Shown here: positions 45,325 through 54,474 of the stretch, in pieces | How the letters are laid out: each line of letters starts with the position of its first letter | Position numbering within the stretch: position 1 is the first letter of the stretch | NCBI RefSeq assembly: GCF_025628895.1 | Contig: NZ_JAOTJC010000002.1 | Coordinates: 62,001-126,000 of the forward strand | Reading direction: 5' to 3' | Length of the DNA: 64,000 nt | Source: Alteromonas salexigens | Lineage (GTDB): Bacteria; Pseudomonadota; Gammaproteobacteria; Enterobacterales; Alteromonadaceae | Notes under the pieces: model-generated | What the model saw: only the letters and a program-made list of their open reading frames with translations | The model's database searches: none | What the model was told of the DNA's origin: nothing | Translations under genes and position numbers: made by a program

Positions 45325-46161
45325 ATGCGTTTTATCGATCCCCATATCCATCTGTTTTCACAGGCCCGCGGCAATTATCAGTGGCTTGCTGCGGACAATC
45401 CCCCTTTCTGGCCTCAGAAGGCGGCATTGCGACGGGATGTGTCTGAGCATGAGCTAAACGTGCCGGGCATGCAGGGATATGTGCATATTGAAGCGGGTTT
45501 CGATAACGTCAGGCCCTGGCGTGAAGTGCACTGGTTGCAACAACACTGCCGTTTGCCTATGCGTGTTATCGGCAGCGTGGCACTCTCATCACCGCATTTT
45601 AGTGCTCAGTTGAGTGCGCTGGCCACATGCGGGCAGGTGGTCGGCGTCCGCGATATTCTGGATGACCGGGCGGCGGACCTGTTGCGCCAGCCACAGGTCA
45701 GGCATCATCTCGGCTGTCTGGCCGATAGCAACCTGGTGTTTGAGGCGCAGTTAGCCATCACTGATACCGCAGCTGTGCAACAACTGGCAGCAGTGTTGCA
45801 GCGCTATCCCCGTCTCCAGGTGGTGTTAAATCATGCCGGCGGCGTGGCCGATGCAGCTAGTTTTTCCCGGCAGTGGCAGACGGCGATGCGGATGTTATCC
45901 CGGTTTAAGAATCTGGCGGTGAAAGTGTCGGGGTTTGAGATGTGTTTCCGGCCACTGAACTGGCGAGAGCTTACCCGCACGACCGAGTTTGCCGTGCAGC
46001 ATTTTGGAAAAGAGCGGGTGATGCTGGCCAGCAACTTCCCCCTCATTTCCTGGCAATACAGCTACCGGCGATACTGGCAACAGGTAGCGCAACAGCTGCC
46101 GCACGCGTACCGCGATGCCGTGGTATACGACAACGCGGCGCATTATTACCGGTTCTCCTGA
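45325..46161 (+). CDS. Amidohydrolase family protein, probable sugar lactonase
   Basis: A 278-residue TIM-barrel hydrolase of the amidohydrolase-2 family. The metal pair H7-I-H9 opens the protein (FIDPHIHLF); the NHAGG and ASNFPL motifs later fit the group that includes L-fucono- and L-rhamnono-lactonases and 2-pyrone-4,6-dicarboxylate hydrolase. In this group the final Asp of 'SNFP' is often 'SDWP'; here it is Asn, so activity should be checked. It is coupled closely to the SDR gene, which would make its lactone substrate. Confidence 0.8.
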   Translation: MRFIDPHIHLFSQARGNYQWLAADNPPFWPQKAALRRDVSEHELNVPGMQGYVHIEAGFDNVRPWREVHWLQQHCRLPMRVIGSVALSSPHFSAQLSALATCGQVVGVRDILDDRAADLLRQPQVRHHLGCLADSNLVFEAQLAITDTAAVQQLAAVLQRYPRLQVVLNHAGGVADAASFSRQWQTAMRMLSRFKNLAVKVSGFEMCFRPLNWRELTRTTEFAVQHFGKERVMLASNFPLISWQYSYRRYWQQVAQQLPHAYRDAVVYDNAAHYYRFS

Positions 46162-46167
46162 GCCGGC

Positions 46168-47352
46168 TTACTTCAGCTCTGTCACAACCATATGTGGTGA
46201 GCGGTACACCACCTCGTCATTCAGCTCAATACCAATTCCCGGCGTATCCGGTGCTTCAATGAAGCCATTCACCGGTTGCGGATCCTGTATACACAGCTCA
46301 CGGTTCCAGTCTTTAATGGCATAGGTGTGGTGCTCATGAATAAGGAAGTTTGGAATGGCAGTTTCCAAATGCAGACTGGCCGCTGTCGCTACCGGCCCGC
46401 CGCAAACGTGCGCCTGAATGCGCACATCATAAATATCGGCGTAGTCACACACTTTTTTGGTTTCAGTAAATCCACCGCACAGCCCCACATCGGGCTGTAG
46501 CACATCCACCGACTGATCTTCCAGATAGGGCCGCACGTCCCAGCGGTTATACAGCCGTTCGCCGCCAGCGATAGGCACATTAACCCGGCGGGCCACTTTA
46601 TCGTGTAGCTTAGCGTTCAGGTAATTGACCGGCTCTTCGTAATATAAACAGCCCAGCTCCTCAACCATGTCACCCAGTTGGATAGCCGTGCTGGCGCCCA
46701 GCAGGCTGTGGCACTCAAAAATGATATCGCCCTCATCACCCATGGTGTCACGGATGGCCTGCAAGCGGGCTTTAAACAATTTCATTTCTGCTTTCGTAAA
46801 CAGCTTGGTGCGGTCGTAGTGCGTCACGCCCTCTTTATCATATACGATAGGGTCGACTTTCACGGCATCATAGCCGTCTTTCAAGGCTTTCTCGGTGGCT
46901 CGGGCATAGTCGTCAGGGTGATTGAGTTTGGTGACTTCTTTATCCCAGTCGAACTGCAGCTGACTGGCATAGCAACGTAGCTTACCGTTGGTTTTGCCGC
47001 CCAGTAGTTCATAGACCGGCACGCCCAGCGCTTTGCCGCGAATGTCCCATAGTGCCGTGTCGATCGCGCTCATGGCAGCATAAATCACCGGGCCACCGCC
47101 CAGTCCCCAAAAGCTCTCCCGCAGCATGCGGGCCCACAGGCCTTCGGTGTTAAACGGGTTCCAGCCGATCAGCATGGCTTCGGCAATTTCTTTGACCATA
47201 TGTGCCGCGGCGCTGTGGCCCAGATCATACGCCAGCCCCGCTTCGCCGACACCGGTGATCCCTTCGTCGGTGTAGACCCGCACAAAGACCGGATTCCATG
47301 CTGGTCGCTTAGGGCAGTGAGTATCAAAAATTTCAACTTTGGTAATTTTCAT
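46168..47352 (-). CDS. Enolase-superfamily sugar-acid dehydratase
   Basis: A 394-residue member of the mandelate racemase/muconate lactonizing family. The residues E213-C-H215, E239, E265, H315 and E340 have the same spacing as the metal and acid/base residues of D-galactonate-type dehydratases (from memory of that family), with Glu in place of the first Asp. K165 lies in VKVDP. These features point to dehydration of a sugar acid to a 2-keto-3-deoxy acid; which sugar is unknown. It lies 20 bp downstream of the class II aldolase gene and is convergent with the lactonase gene. Confidence 0.85.
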   Translation of the reverse strand: MKITKVEIFDTHCPKRPAWNPVFVRVYTDEGITGVGEAGLAYDLGHSAAAHMVKEIAEAMLIGWNPFNTEGLWARMLRESFWGLGGGPVIYAAMSAIDTALWDIRGKALGVPVYELLGGKTNGKLRCYASQLQFDWDKEVTKLNHPDDYARATEKALKDGYDAVKVDPIVYDKEGVTHYDRTKLFTKAEMKLFKARLQAIRDTMGDEGDIIFECHSLLGASTAIQLGDMVEELGCLYYEEPVNYLNAKLHDKVARRVNVPIAGGERLYNRWDVRPYLEDQSVDVLQPDVGLCGGFTETKKVCDYADIYDVRIQAHVCGGPVATAASLHLETAIPNFLIHEHHTYAIKDWNRELCIQDPQPVNGFIEAPDTPGIGIELNDEVVYRSPHMVVTELK

Positions 47353-47372
47353 ATTGTTCCTGAAATGGGGGC

Positions 47373-48140
47373 TTATTCACAAAATCCGGGGTCGAGCCGG
47401 TAGGCTTTACGCAGCATGGCCGGCCAGGCCTTTGTGCCACCGGTCTCGCCACTGTGCACGACCTTTGCCTGGGCATAGATGTTCTCTACGATGGCAGGAG
47501 GAATGGCGATGACCTCCTCATTCGACTGCATGAGTGCCAGCTGAATTTCGCAGGCGCGTTGTAAGTCGTAGAAGCGCATAAAGGCGTCACCCACCGTGGG
47601 GCCCAGAGTAAGCGCGCCGTGGTTGGGCAGCAACATATGGTTGGTGTCGCCCAGGTCGTCCTGCAAACGCTGACGCTCGTTATCATCCACCGCCAGCCCT
47701 TCATAGCCGTGATAACTGAGTGACGGCAGCGAGAACATGGCGTACTGGCTCCACGGTTGTAAACCGCACTCAGAGCTGGCTACAGCGATGGTGGCCAGCG
47801 TATGCAGATGGACCACGCAGTGGGCATCTTCGCGGGCTTCATGGATGGCACTGTGAATGGTGAAGCCAGCCGGATTGATGCCATAGTCGCTGTCATCCAG
47901 GACATTGCCCTGCAAGTCCACTTTCACCAGGTTGGATGCGGTGACTTCTTCAAATGTGAGACCAAACGCGTTGACCAGATAGTGTGAGGTGCCGGGCACT
48001 TTTGCCGAAATATGGGTATAAATAAGGTCGCCCCAGCGCATGTCGGCAACCAGGCGGTAGCAGGCAGCAAGGTCTACCCGGGCTTGCCATTCTTCGTCAG
48101 ACACCTTGCCTTTAAGGCTGCGGTCTTGCAGTTCGAACAA
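47373..48140 (-). CDS. Class II aldolase/adducin family protein
   Basis: A 255-residue protein of the class II aldolase/adducin fold. The zinc ligands are in VVHLHTLAT (His-x-His) and LLPNHGAL. The start 'ARVDLAACYRLVADMRWGDLIYTHIS' is typical of the larger family members that include aldolases, decarboxylases and adducin-like proteins. Given the adjacent dehydratase, it may cleave or otherwise process the keto-deoxy acid. It is the first gene of the minus-strand pair with the dehydratase. Confidence 0.82.
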   Translation of the reverse strand: MFELQDRSLKGKVSDEEWQARVDLAACYRLVADMRWGDLIYTHISAKVPGTSHYLVNAFGLTFEEVTASNLVKVDLQGNVLDDSDYGINPAGFTIHSAIHEAREDAHCVVHLHTLATIAVASSECGLQPWSQYAMFSLPSLSYHGYEGLAVDDNERQRLQDDLGDTNHMLLPNHGALTLGPTVGDAFMRFYDLQRACEIQLALMQSNEEVIAIPPAIVENIYAQAKVVHSGETGGTKAWPAMLRKAYRLDPGFCE

Positions 48141-48231
48141 TGGAATTCTCCTGTGAGCTGTGTAGAGCTAGAAATTACCAGAGCAGCTCAGCAGCAACAA
48201 CCGGCAACGTGGAATATGGCATAACGAATGG

Positions 48232-48765
48232 CTACCTGGCGTCTTCCGGCAAGCTCGCCTGAAGCTTGCCTGCCTGCACAAACGCGTCCCGTAGCGGGAC
48301 CAGGTCGTCGGCAAAACGCAGTTGCTCGTGGCGCAGTTCAAACGGGGAGGTTTTTTGCAGTCCGGCGACTTCCACTGCTGCCCAGCCGGGCGCGGCGAAC
48401 TCAGAGGGCAGGGCAGCCAGGTTGGCCGACTCTGCACAGTAAAACAGAACCATGCCATTGGCGGTGGTACCCAGCACCGGCCCAACCTCCACATTCAGAC
48501 CGGTCTCTTCCCAGGTCTCGCGGTGCGCCGTGCAGGCCAGCGAGCTGTCATCAGTACGTCCGCCGCCGGGCACATCCAGTTTGCCGGACAGACGGTGTGT
48601 GATAAACAGCAGGGTGTTTTGCGTACGGATAATACAGGCAGCGGCGCTTCCTTCAATGCTTACAGACGCACTGGTACGGCATACCGGTGGCTGCGGGGCG
48701 TTATCCGCACAGCCAAAAATCGTTAAAACCGCTAAAATTACTGATAAGCGAAAATTCTTATACAT
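48232..48765 (-). CDS. Predicted exported Nudix hydrolase lipoprotein
   Basis: A 177-residue protein that begins with a signal sequence and lipobox (LTIFGC, Cys at about 19), then a Nudix domain. The Nudix box reads G-x5-S-x7-RETWEETGL: the RExxEE metal site is intact but the first Glu is Ser. Nudix enzymes normally act on cytosolic nucleotide diphosphates, so an envelope location is unusual. The start at 48765 is preferred since it yields the lipoprotein signal; the long frame to 49068 overlaps the RND adaptor gene on the other strand and looks non-coding. Substrate unknown. Confidence 0.72.
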   Translation of the reverse strand: MYKNFRLSVILAVLTIFGCADNAPQPPVCRTSASVSIEGSAAACIIRTQNTLLFITHRLSGKLDVPGGGRTDDSSLACTAHRETWEETGLNVEVGPVLGTTANGMVLFYCAESANLAALPSEFAAPGWAAVEVAGLQKTSPFELRHEQLRFADDLVPLRDAFVQAGKLQASLPEDAR

Positions 48766-48870
48766 AAATCCCGGTAAAATAGAGCTGTTCCAAGAGCGGG
48801 CCGACAGCGCGCGCCTCACAATTAAAATTAAGCCACCAGACACGCGGTGGTCAGCGTCGCACTGCACCTT

Positions 48871-48890
48871 ATTACAGATCATTACAGATG
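48871..48890. promoter_or_regulatory. 10-bp-period direct repeat upstream of RND operon
   Basis: ATTACAGATC followed at once by ATTACAGATG: two copies of ATTACAGAT spaced one helical turn apart, 82 bp before the adaptor start. Could bind a regulator; none is encoded next to it. Confidence 0.35.
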
Positions 48891-48971
48891 ATTTTTTATC
48901 ATGTAGTACAGGGAAACGCTGTTGAATGGGTACTTTAGCACGCGTGGCCCTGTAACCAATAGGAATGGATA

Positions 48972-50033
48972 ATGTCTCTAAAAGCCGTATTTTCACCGTT
49001 ACTGATAGCCATTGTAATGCTGGGCGCCTTGCTGGTGTACTTATATCTTCCCGAGGAAACACAGTCACAGGGCCGTGAACAACGTCCCACCCCTGTACGC
49101 GTAGCAGAAGTCATCAGGCAACCTTTTCCTATTACCATTGAGGCGCTGGGCACGGCCAAAGCCAATGAGTCCGTGACTATTACCGCGCAGGATACCGATG
49201 TAGTCGCTGAAGTAAATTTCGATGATGGTGAGACAGTTACCGCCGGTCAGGTTCTTATCCAGCTTAACAACCAGGAAGAGCTGGCCCGTATTCAGGAGCT
49301 GGAAGCGAATATTGCGGAAGCCCGGCGACAGCTTAAGCGAGTAAAAAACCTGCGGGCGACCAGTGCCGCCTCAGAGCAGCTGTTTGATGAGCAACAGGCG
49401 CGGGTAAAAGCGCTTACCGCACAGCTGGACGTGGCCCGGGCGCAGCTGGCAGATTTGCAGATCCGGGCACCGTTCGCCGGGTTACTGGGCATTCGCGCAG
49501 TGAGTAAGGGCGCGCTGGTACGCCCCGCCGATGTGATAACGACGCTGGATGATATCAGTATTATCAAAGTGGATTTCAGTGTGGCAGAGAATCATCTGGC
49601 CAGTCTGGCCGTGGGCCAGAAAATTGCCGCCAGCTCGGTAGCCTACCCGGGCCAGACCTTCAGCGGCACGATTACTACGGTGGACTCGCGTATCGATCCG
49701 GTGAGCCGCTCGGTGTTGGTACGTGCGCAGCTGGATAACAGCGACGGACGGTTACGGCCAGGTATGCTGTTAAGAATTACGGTAGAAAAACGGGTGCTGG
49801 ACGCGTTTGTTGTGCCGGAAAAATCGCTGGTACCGGTGCAGGACAAACAATATGTGTTTGTGCTGGACGGCGACACCGTACGTGAAACGGAAGTGACCAT
49901 TGGTGAACGCAAACCTGGTCTGGTCGAGATTACCAGTGGCCTGAGCGCAGGAGAGCGCATCGTCACCGAAGGCACCCTGCGGGTACGGGACGGCTCCAGG
50001 GTGAATGTACTGAATGACGGCCAGGGAGAGTAA
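48972..50033 (+). CDS. RND efflux periplasmic adaptor subunit
   Basis: A 353-residue membrane fusion protein. It has a signal anchor (about 8-27), a split lipoyl domain (about 60-95 and 165-185, with TAKANESVTITAQ and IRAPFAGLLGIR), a helical hairpin (about 95-160) and beta-barrel and membrane-proximal domains. It links the inner-membrane pump to an outer membrane channel. AGGA lies seven bases before the ATG. The permease follows 2 bp after its stop, so they form one operon. No adjacent regulator gene; likely channel partner is the TolC at 4008-5372. Confidence 0.93.
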   Translation: MSLKAVFSPLLIAIVMLGALLVYLYLPEETQSQGREQRPTPVRVAEVIRQPFPITIEALGTAKANESVTITAQDTDVVAEVNFDDGETVTAGQVLIQLNNQEELARIQELEANIAEARRQLKRVKNLRATSAASEQLFDEQQARVKALTAQLDVARAQLADLQIRAPFAGLLGIRAVSKGALVRPADVITTLDDISIIKVDFSVAENHLASLAVGQKIAASSVAYPGQTFSGTITTVDSRIDPVSRSVLVRAQLDNSDGRLRPGMLLRITVEKRVLDAFVVPEKSLVPVQDKQYVFVLDGDTVRETEVTIGERKPGLVEITSGLSAGERIVTEGTLRVRDGSRVNVLNDGQGE

Positions 50034-50035
50034 CC

Positions 50036-53000
50036 ATGTGGTTGTCAGACGTTTCTGTTAAACGCCCGGTCTTTGCCACAGTAGTTAACCTGCTGCTGAT
50101 TATTTTTGGGATTGTGGCGGTCAGTATGCTGTCTCTGCGGGAATACCCGGATATCGATCCGCCCATAGTAAGCATCAATACTCAGTACCCCGGGGCATCG
50201 GCAAACATTGTAGAGACCCGGATCACCCAGTTGCTGGAGGATCGGATTTCGGGGATCGAGGGCATCAAAAATATCACCTCCACCAGTCGCAATGGCCGCT
50301 CTGATATCACCATCGAGTTCAAACTAAGCCGTGATATTGATGCTGCTGCCAACGACGTACGGGAGCGGGTTAGCCGGGCGCTGAACAATTTGCCCGACCA
50401 GGCGGAGCCGCCGGAGGTGGCTAAAGCCAATTCCGATGAGAATGTGGTGGTGTGGTACAACCTGCGCAGTACCAATCTTAACACCATGGAGCTGACCGAT
50501 TACGCCGAACGGTTCCTGGTGGACCGCTTGTCCATTGTCGAGGGCGTGGCCCGGGTGAGAGTGGGCGGTGGTCGTACTTATGCCATGAAAGTGTTTCTGG
50601 ACCGCAATGCGATGGCGGCCCGGGGCGTCACTGTCACCGATGTGGAGCAGGTGATCCGCTCGGAGAACGTAGAGCTGCCGGCCGGTGAGGTAGAGTCTGA
50701 GGATCGTGACTTTGAAGTACGTGTGGCACGCAGCTACTTAACCCCTGATGATTTTGCGCAGTTAACCGTGGCGAGCGGTCAGGACGGCTATCTGGTGCGT
50801 CTGGGTGAAATTGCCTCGGTAGAGCTGGCGGCCGAAGATGACAAAACCGAGTTTCGTGGTGACGGCGTTAACATGATAGGACTGGGGATTGTTAAGCAGT
50901 CGAAAGCCAACACGCTGGAAGTGGCCCGGGCGGCGAGGGAACAAATCGAAAACATCGAGAAAACCCTGCCCGATAACATCTTTATCGTACCCAGCTACGA
51001 CTCTTCTGTGTTCATTGAAGAGTCTATCAGTGAGGTCTATAACACGCTGGGCATCGCCATGCTCATGGTGGTGGTGGTGATTTACCTGTTTCTGGGTAAC
51101 ATTCGCGCTACTCTGATCCCGGCAGTGACGGTACCGGTGTCACTGATTGCCGCATTCATCGTGATGTATTCACTGGATTTCTCCATTAACCTGCTAACCT
51201 TGTTAGCCATGGTGCTGGCCATTGGTCTGGTGGTGGATGATGCCATTGTGGTACTGGAAAACATTTACCGGCGCATTGAAATGGGCGAGCCTCCTATGCT
51301 GGCTGCCTACCGCGGGGCCAAAGAAGTCGGCTTTGCGGTAATAGCCACCACCCTGGTACTAATCTCCGTGTTTGTGCCGCTTATTTTCCTGGAAGGCAAT
51401 ATCGGCCGCCTGTTCACCGAGTTTGCGCTGGCCATTGCGGCCGCGGTGGCATTTTCCAGCGTAACCGCACTGACACTGTCACCCATGATGAGCTCGTTAT
51501 TACTGAAAAAGCGCCAGCGCTCGTCAGGTTTTGGCAGCTGGATGGACAGCCGCTTCAGTAAGCTGGAATCTGCTTACTACAACAGCCTGGGTAAAACTCT
51601 GCACCAGCCGCTGCTGATGGTGCTGTTGCTGGCCGTGGCGGTCACGCTGATTGTGCAGCTGTCTGAGCGGGTGCCAAGTGAATTTGTTCCCCGTGAAGAT
51701 CGCGGCAACTTCTTCATTTTGATGCAGGCACAGGAAGGCGCAAGCTTCAAAAGCAATGCAGAAAATCTCAAGAAGATTGAAGACATTCTGATGCCCTACC
51801 GGGAGGACGGACGCATTGGACGGTTACTGGTGCGCACACCTGGCTTCGGAGGCAATGCCGGTATTGCTATTGTCGGTGCTGCGCCCTGGGACGAACGGGA
51901 GCACAGTACGTTTGAGTTGATGGATGAAATCAGCGAAAAGCTCAATGCAGTGCCGGATGTGCGCTCCTTTGCCATCATGCGAAGTGGTATCAGCGGCGGC
52001 TTTGGCCGGCCCGTTGAGTTCGTGTTGCAGGGGGATACGTACGAAAATCTGGTAGACTGGCGGGACACCGTGATGGCGCGGGCCGCAGAAAACCCTAATC
52101 TGATCCGCATGGACTCTGATTACAAAGAGACCTTTCCCCAGCTGCTGATTAATATTGACCGCGACCGCGCCGCTGATCTGGGCGTATCCATCAGTGATAT
52201 TGGTCGCACGCTGGAAGTTATGCTGGGCCAGCGACGAGTCTCGACCTTTCTGGACCGTGGCGAAGAGTACAATGTCATTATGGAGGGCATCGAAGCCGAT
52301 TATCGTAGCCCCAGCAGTATAGACAATCTGTATGTGCGTTCGCAGCGCAGTGGCGAATTAATTCCTATGGACAACCTGCTAACGTTCACCGAGCAAGCCA
52401 CTTCATCGCGACTGAACCGCTATAACCGTATGCGCGCCATTACTATTTCAGCGAATCTTGCTGAGGGCTACACAGTGGGTGAAGCACTGGCCTATCTGGA
52501 AAACATTGTTCAGACAGAATTGCCCGACACTGTGTCAATTGACTACAAAGGCGAGTCGCAGCTGTATCAGGAAGCCGGTAATTCGTTTATTTATGTCTTT
52601 ATACTGGCGTTGGCGGTGACGTATCTCATTCTGGCTGCCCAGTTCGAAAGCTGGATCCATCCGCTGGTTATCATGCTTACCGTGCCACTGGCGCTGGTGG
52701 GGGCGTTTATCGGGCTGTATCTGAGCGGGCTGACGGTGAACATTTACAGTCAGATTGGTCTGGTGATGCTGATAGGGCTGGCGGCGAAGAACGGCATCCT
52801 TATTGTGGAATTTGCCAACCAGCTGCGTGACGCCGGGATAGAATTTGAGGAAGCGTTACGCCGCGCTGCCCGCCAACGACTGCGTCCAATAGTGATGACC
52901 GGTTTCACCACTATTTTTAGCTCTTTACCGCTGGTCCTGGCCACCGGCCCTGGCGCGGAGAGTCGCACCGTGATTGGTATGGTAATTTTCTCCGGGGTGC

Positions 53001-53146
53001 TGGTGTCTGCGTTTATGACGTTATTTGTGGTGCCTACCGCGTACGCGTGGCTGGCCCGGCACACCGGCTCGCCGTTACGACGTACGCAGCAAATAGCGCA
53101 AATGGATGAAGATATTCCTTACCGCAAGGGCGAAACAGACAGTTAA
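50036..53146 (+). CDS. RND efflux permease subunit
   Basis: A 1036-residue inner-membrane proton-driven pump of the HAE1-like RND family. It has 12 membrane segments with two large periplasmic loops. The proton-relay aspartates are in TM4 (AIGLVVDDAIVVLENI). The N-terminal SDVSVKRPVFATVVNLLL start and the YPDIDPP loop are typical. It resembles the group with MexI/VexH-type pumps, but substrates cannot be predicted. It follows its adaptor directly, and a strong terminator closes the operon. Confidence 0.94.
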   Translation: MWLSDVSVKRPVFATVVNLLLIIFGIVAVSMLSLREYPDIDPPIVSINTQYPGASANIVETRITQLLEDRISGIEGIKNITSTSRNGRSDITIEFKLSRDIDAAANDVRERVSRALNNLPDQAEPPEVAKANSDENVVVWYNLRSTNLNTMELTDYAERFLVDRLSIVEGVARVRVGGGRTYAMKVFLDRNAMAARGVTVTDVEQVIRSENVELPAGEVESEDRDFEVRVARSYLTPDDFAQLTVASGQDGYLVRLGEIASVELAAEDDKTEFRGDGVNMIGLGIVKQSKANTLEVARAAREQIENIEKTLPDNIFIVPSYDSSVFIEESISEVYNTLGIAMLMVVVVIYLFLGNIRATLIPAVTVPVSLIAAFIVMYSLDFSINLLTLLAMVLAIGLVVDDAIVVLENIYRRIEMGEPPMLAAYRGAKEVGFAVIATTLVLISVFVPLIFLEGNIGRLFTEFALAIAAAVAFSSVTALTLSPMMSSLLLKKRQRSSGFGSWMDSRFSKLESAYYNSLGKTLHQPLLMVLLLAVAVTLIVQLSERVPSEFVPREDRGNFFILMQAQEGASFKSNAENLKKIEDILMPYREDGRIGRLLVRTPGFGGNAGIAIVGAAPWDEREHSTFELMDEISEKLNAVPDVRSFAIMRSGISGGFGRPVEFVLQGDTYENLVDWRDTVMARAAENPNLIRMDSDYKETFPQLLINIDRDRAADLGVSISDIGRTLEVMLGQRRVSTFLDRGEEYNVIMEGIEADYRSPSSIDNLYVRSQRSGELIPMDNLLTFTEQATSSRLNRYNRMRAITISANLAEGYTVGEALAYLENIVQTELPDTVSIDYKGESQLYQEAGNSFIYVFILALAVTYLILAAQFESWIHPLVIMLTVPLALVGAFIGLYLSGLTVNIYSQIGLVMLIGLAAKNGILIVEFANQLRDAGIEFEEALRRAARQRLRPIVMTGFTTIFSSLPLVLATGPGAESRTVIGMVIFSGVLVSAFMTLFVVPTAYAWLARHTGSPLRRTQQIAQMDEDIPYRKGETDS

Positions 53147-53165
53147 CTCTTTACGGTAGCAGGAT

Positions 53166-53195
53166 AAAAAACGGAGGCCGGGCCCTCCGTTTTTT
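53166..53195 (+). terminator. Terminator after RND operon
   Basis: Stem ACGGAGG/CCTCCGT (53171-53177 and 53184-53190), extended by A:T pairs, with a 6-nt loop and a T tract. Confidence 0.9.
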
Positions 53196-53426
53196 ATCAC
53201 TACATCCAAATAGCCATGTCATCTGGCTACCCGCCCTATTTGCAGGTCAGGCTGGCGCAGCTGAAGTAAGTTAAGGCAATGAGCCTCCAGGCACATTGTG
53301 TCCCCACACCCGTCAACATTAGTAAGTTCTTCGGTAACCGTAACTATTAACAATTGCCCACAGTAATCCTGTCTGAGGATTCCACAGTAAATACCTTACC
53401 CGTGTAGAAAAAGACAGGAGTCCTGA

Positions 53427-54383
53427 ATGGCTAAAGGGCACGATGTACATTCGTTTACCCAGCTGCCACCAAAAGCCTGGTGGTCGGTGATAAAACAGGT
53501 ATATACCAAGATACAAGAACACAATCTGTCATTAATTGCTGCCGGGGTGGCGTTTTATTTTCTCCTCGCTATCTTTCCTCTCCTGGCAGGGATCATCTCG
53601 TTATACGGTTTATTGGTAACACCGGAAAACCTGCAGGCACATATGAATACGCTGCTGGAAGCGGTGCCTCAGGAGAGTCGCGATATTCTTCAGGAACAAA
53701 TGCGGAACCTGATGGAAAAGTCGGACGCCACGCTGGGAAGTGGGGTATTGTTAAGCTTACTGATTACGGTGTGGAGCTCCAGTAAGGGGGCCAATGCGCT
53801 AATCACCGCCTGTAATATTACCTACTACGAATCAACCCACCGGGGTTTTTTTCGCGCAATTTTGGCACGAATGGGCTTTACGCTTAGCGGGATAGCCATC
53901 ATCGTATTTGCATTACTTGCCATGACAGTACTGCCTGACCTCATCAGCTGGTTAGGAGGGTACAAGCTAAGTGATACAGAGGCAAAGTGGATAACCTGGC
54001 CGGCGCTTATTGTGATGTTTAACGCCACGCTGGCTGCGTTGTACCGTTACGGCCCACATCGTAAAAAAGCCAAATGGCGCTGGGTCACAGTAGGATCGTG
54101 CAGTGCCACTGTACTTTGGTTGCTCGCCACGTTTGCGTTCTCCTGGTACCTCCAGTCCTTTGGCGCTTACGACAAGACCTACGGCTCGGTAGGCGGCATT
54201 ATTGTGTTGCTTATGTGGATGTATATCAGCGCCTTTATCATTCTGTTGGGCGCAGAAATAAACTCAGCCATTGAATTACAGACTACCGAAGACAGTACGG
54301 TGGGAGAAGACCAGCCCATGGGTGAACGCGGTGCTTTTGTGGCGGATAACACGCCCGAAGGACTGAAAGAGAAGCGTAAGTAA
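53427..54383 (+). CDS. YihY/BrkB family membrane protein
   Basis: A 318-residue inner-membrane protein with about six hydrophobic segments, starting with the conserved LIAAGVAFYFLLAIFPLLAGI and including SSSKGANAL and YGPHRKKAKWRW. The family was once called ribonuclease BN or serum-resistance protein BrkB; its function remains uncertain. AGGAG lies six bases before the ATG. The 280-bp region upstream contains the RND terminator and short direct repeats (CACAGTAA twice) and little else. Confidence 0.88.
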   Translation: MAKGHDVHSFTQLPPKAWWSVIKQVYTKIQEHNLSLIAAGVAFYFLLAIFPLLAGIISLYGLLVTPENLQAHMNTLLEAVPQESRDILQEQMRNLMEKSDATLGSGVLLSLLITVWSSSKGANALITACNITYYESTHRGFFRAILARMGFTLSGIAIIVFALLAMTVLPDLISWLGGYKLSDTEAKWITWPALIVMFNATLAALYRYGPHRKKAKWRWVTVGSCSATVLWLLATFAFSWYLQSFGAYDKTYGSVGGIIVLLMWMYISAFIILLGAEINSAIELQTTEDSTVGEDQPMGERGAFVADNTPEGLKEKRK

Positions 54384-54430
54384 AACTGCTGGAGCGGGCA
54401 AAGTGAACTGCCCGCCGCTGTTCTGCAACC

Positions 54431-54459
54431 ACAAAAAAGCCGGCATAGTTGCCGGCTTT
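54431..54459. terminator. Terminator between brkB-type gene and rpoD
   Basis: Stem AAAGCCGGC/GCCGGCTTT (54436-54444 and 54451-54459), loop ATAGTT. On the minus strand it runs into six T residues, so it mainly ends rpoD; it may also stop the convergent gene. Confidence 0.85.
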
Positions 54460-54474
54460 GTTAGTTTGACAGAC

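Noticed and set aside
48766..49068. N-terminal extension of the Nudix gene to 49068
   Set aside because: It overlaps the start of the RND adaptor gene on the other strand, contains the intergenic repeats and reads as low-similarity sequence; the internal ATG at 48765 gives a clean lipoprotein signal.
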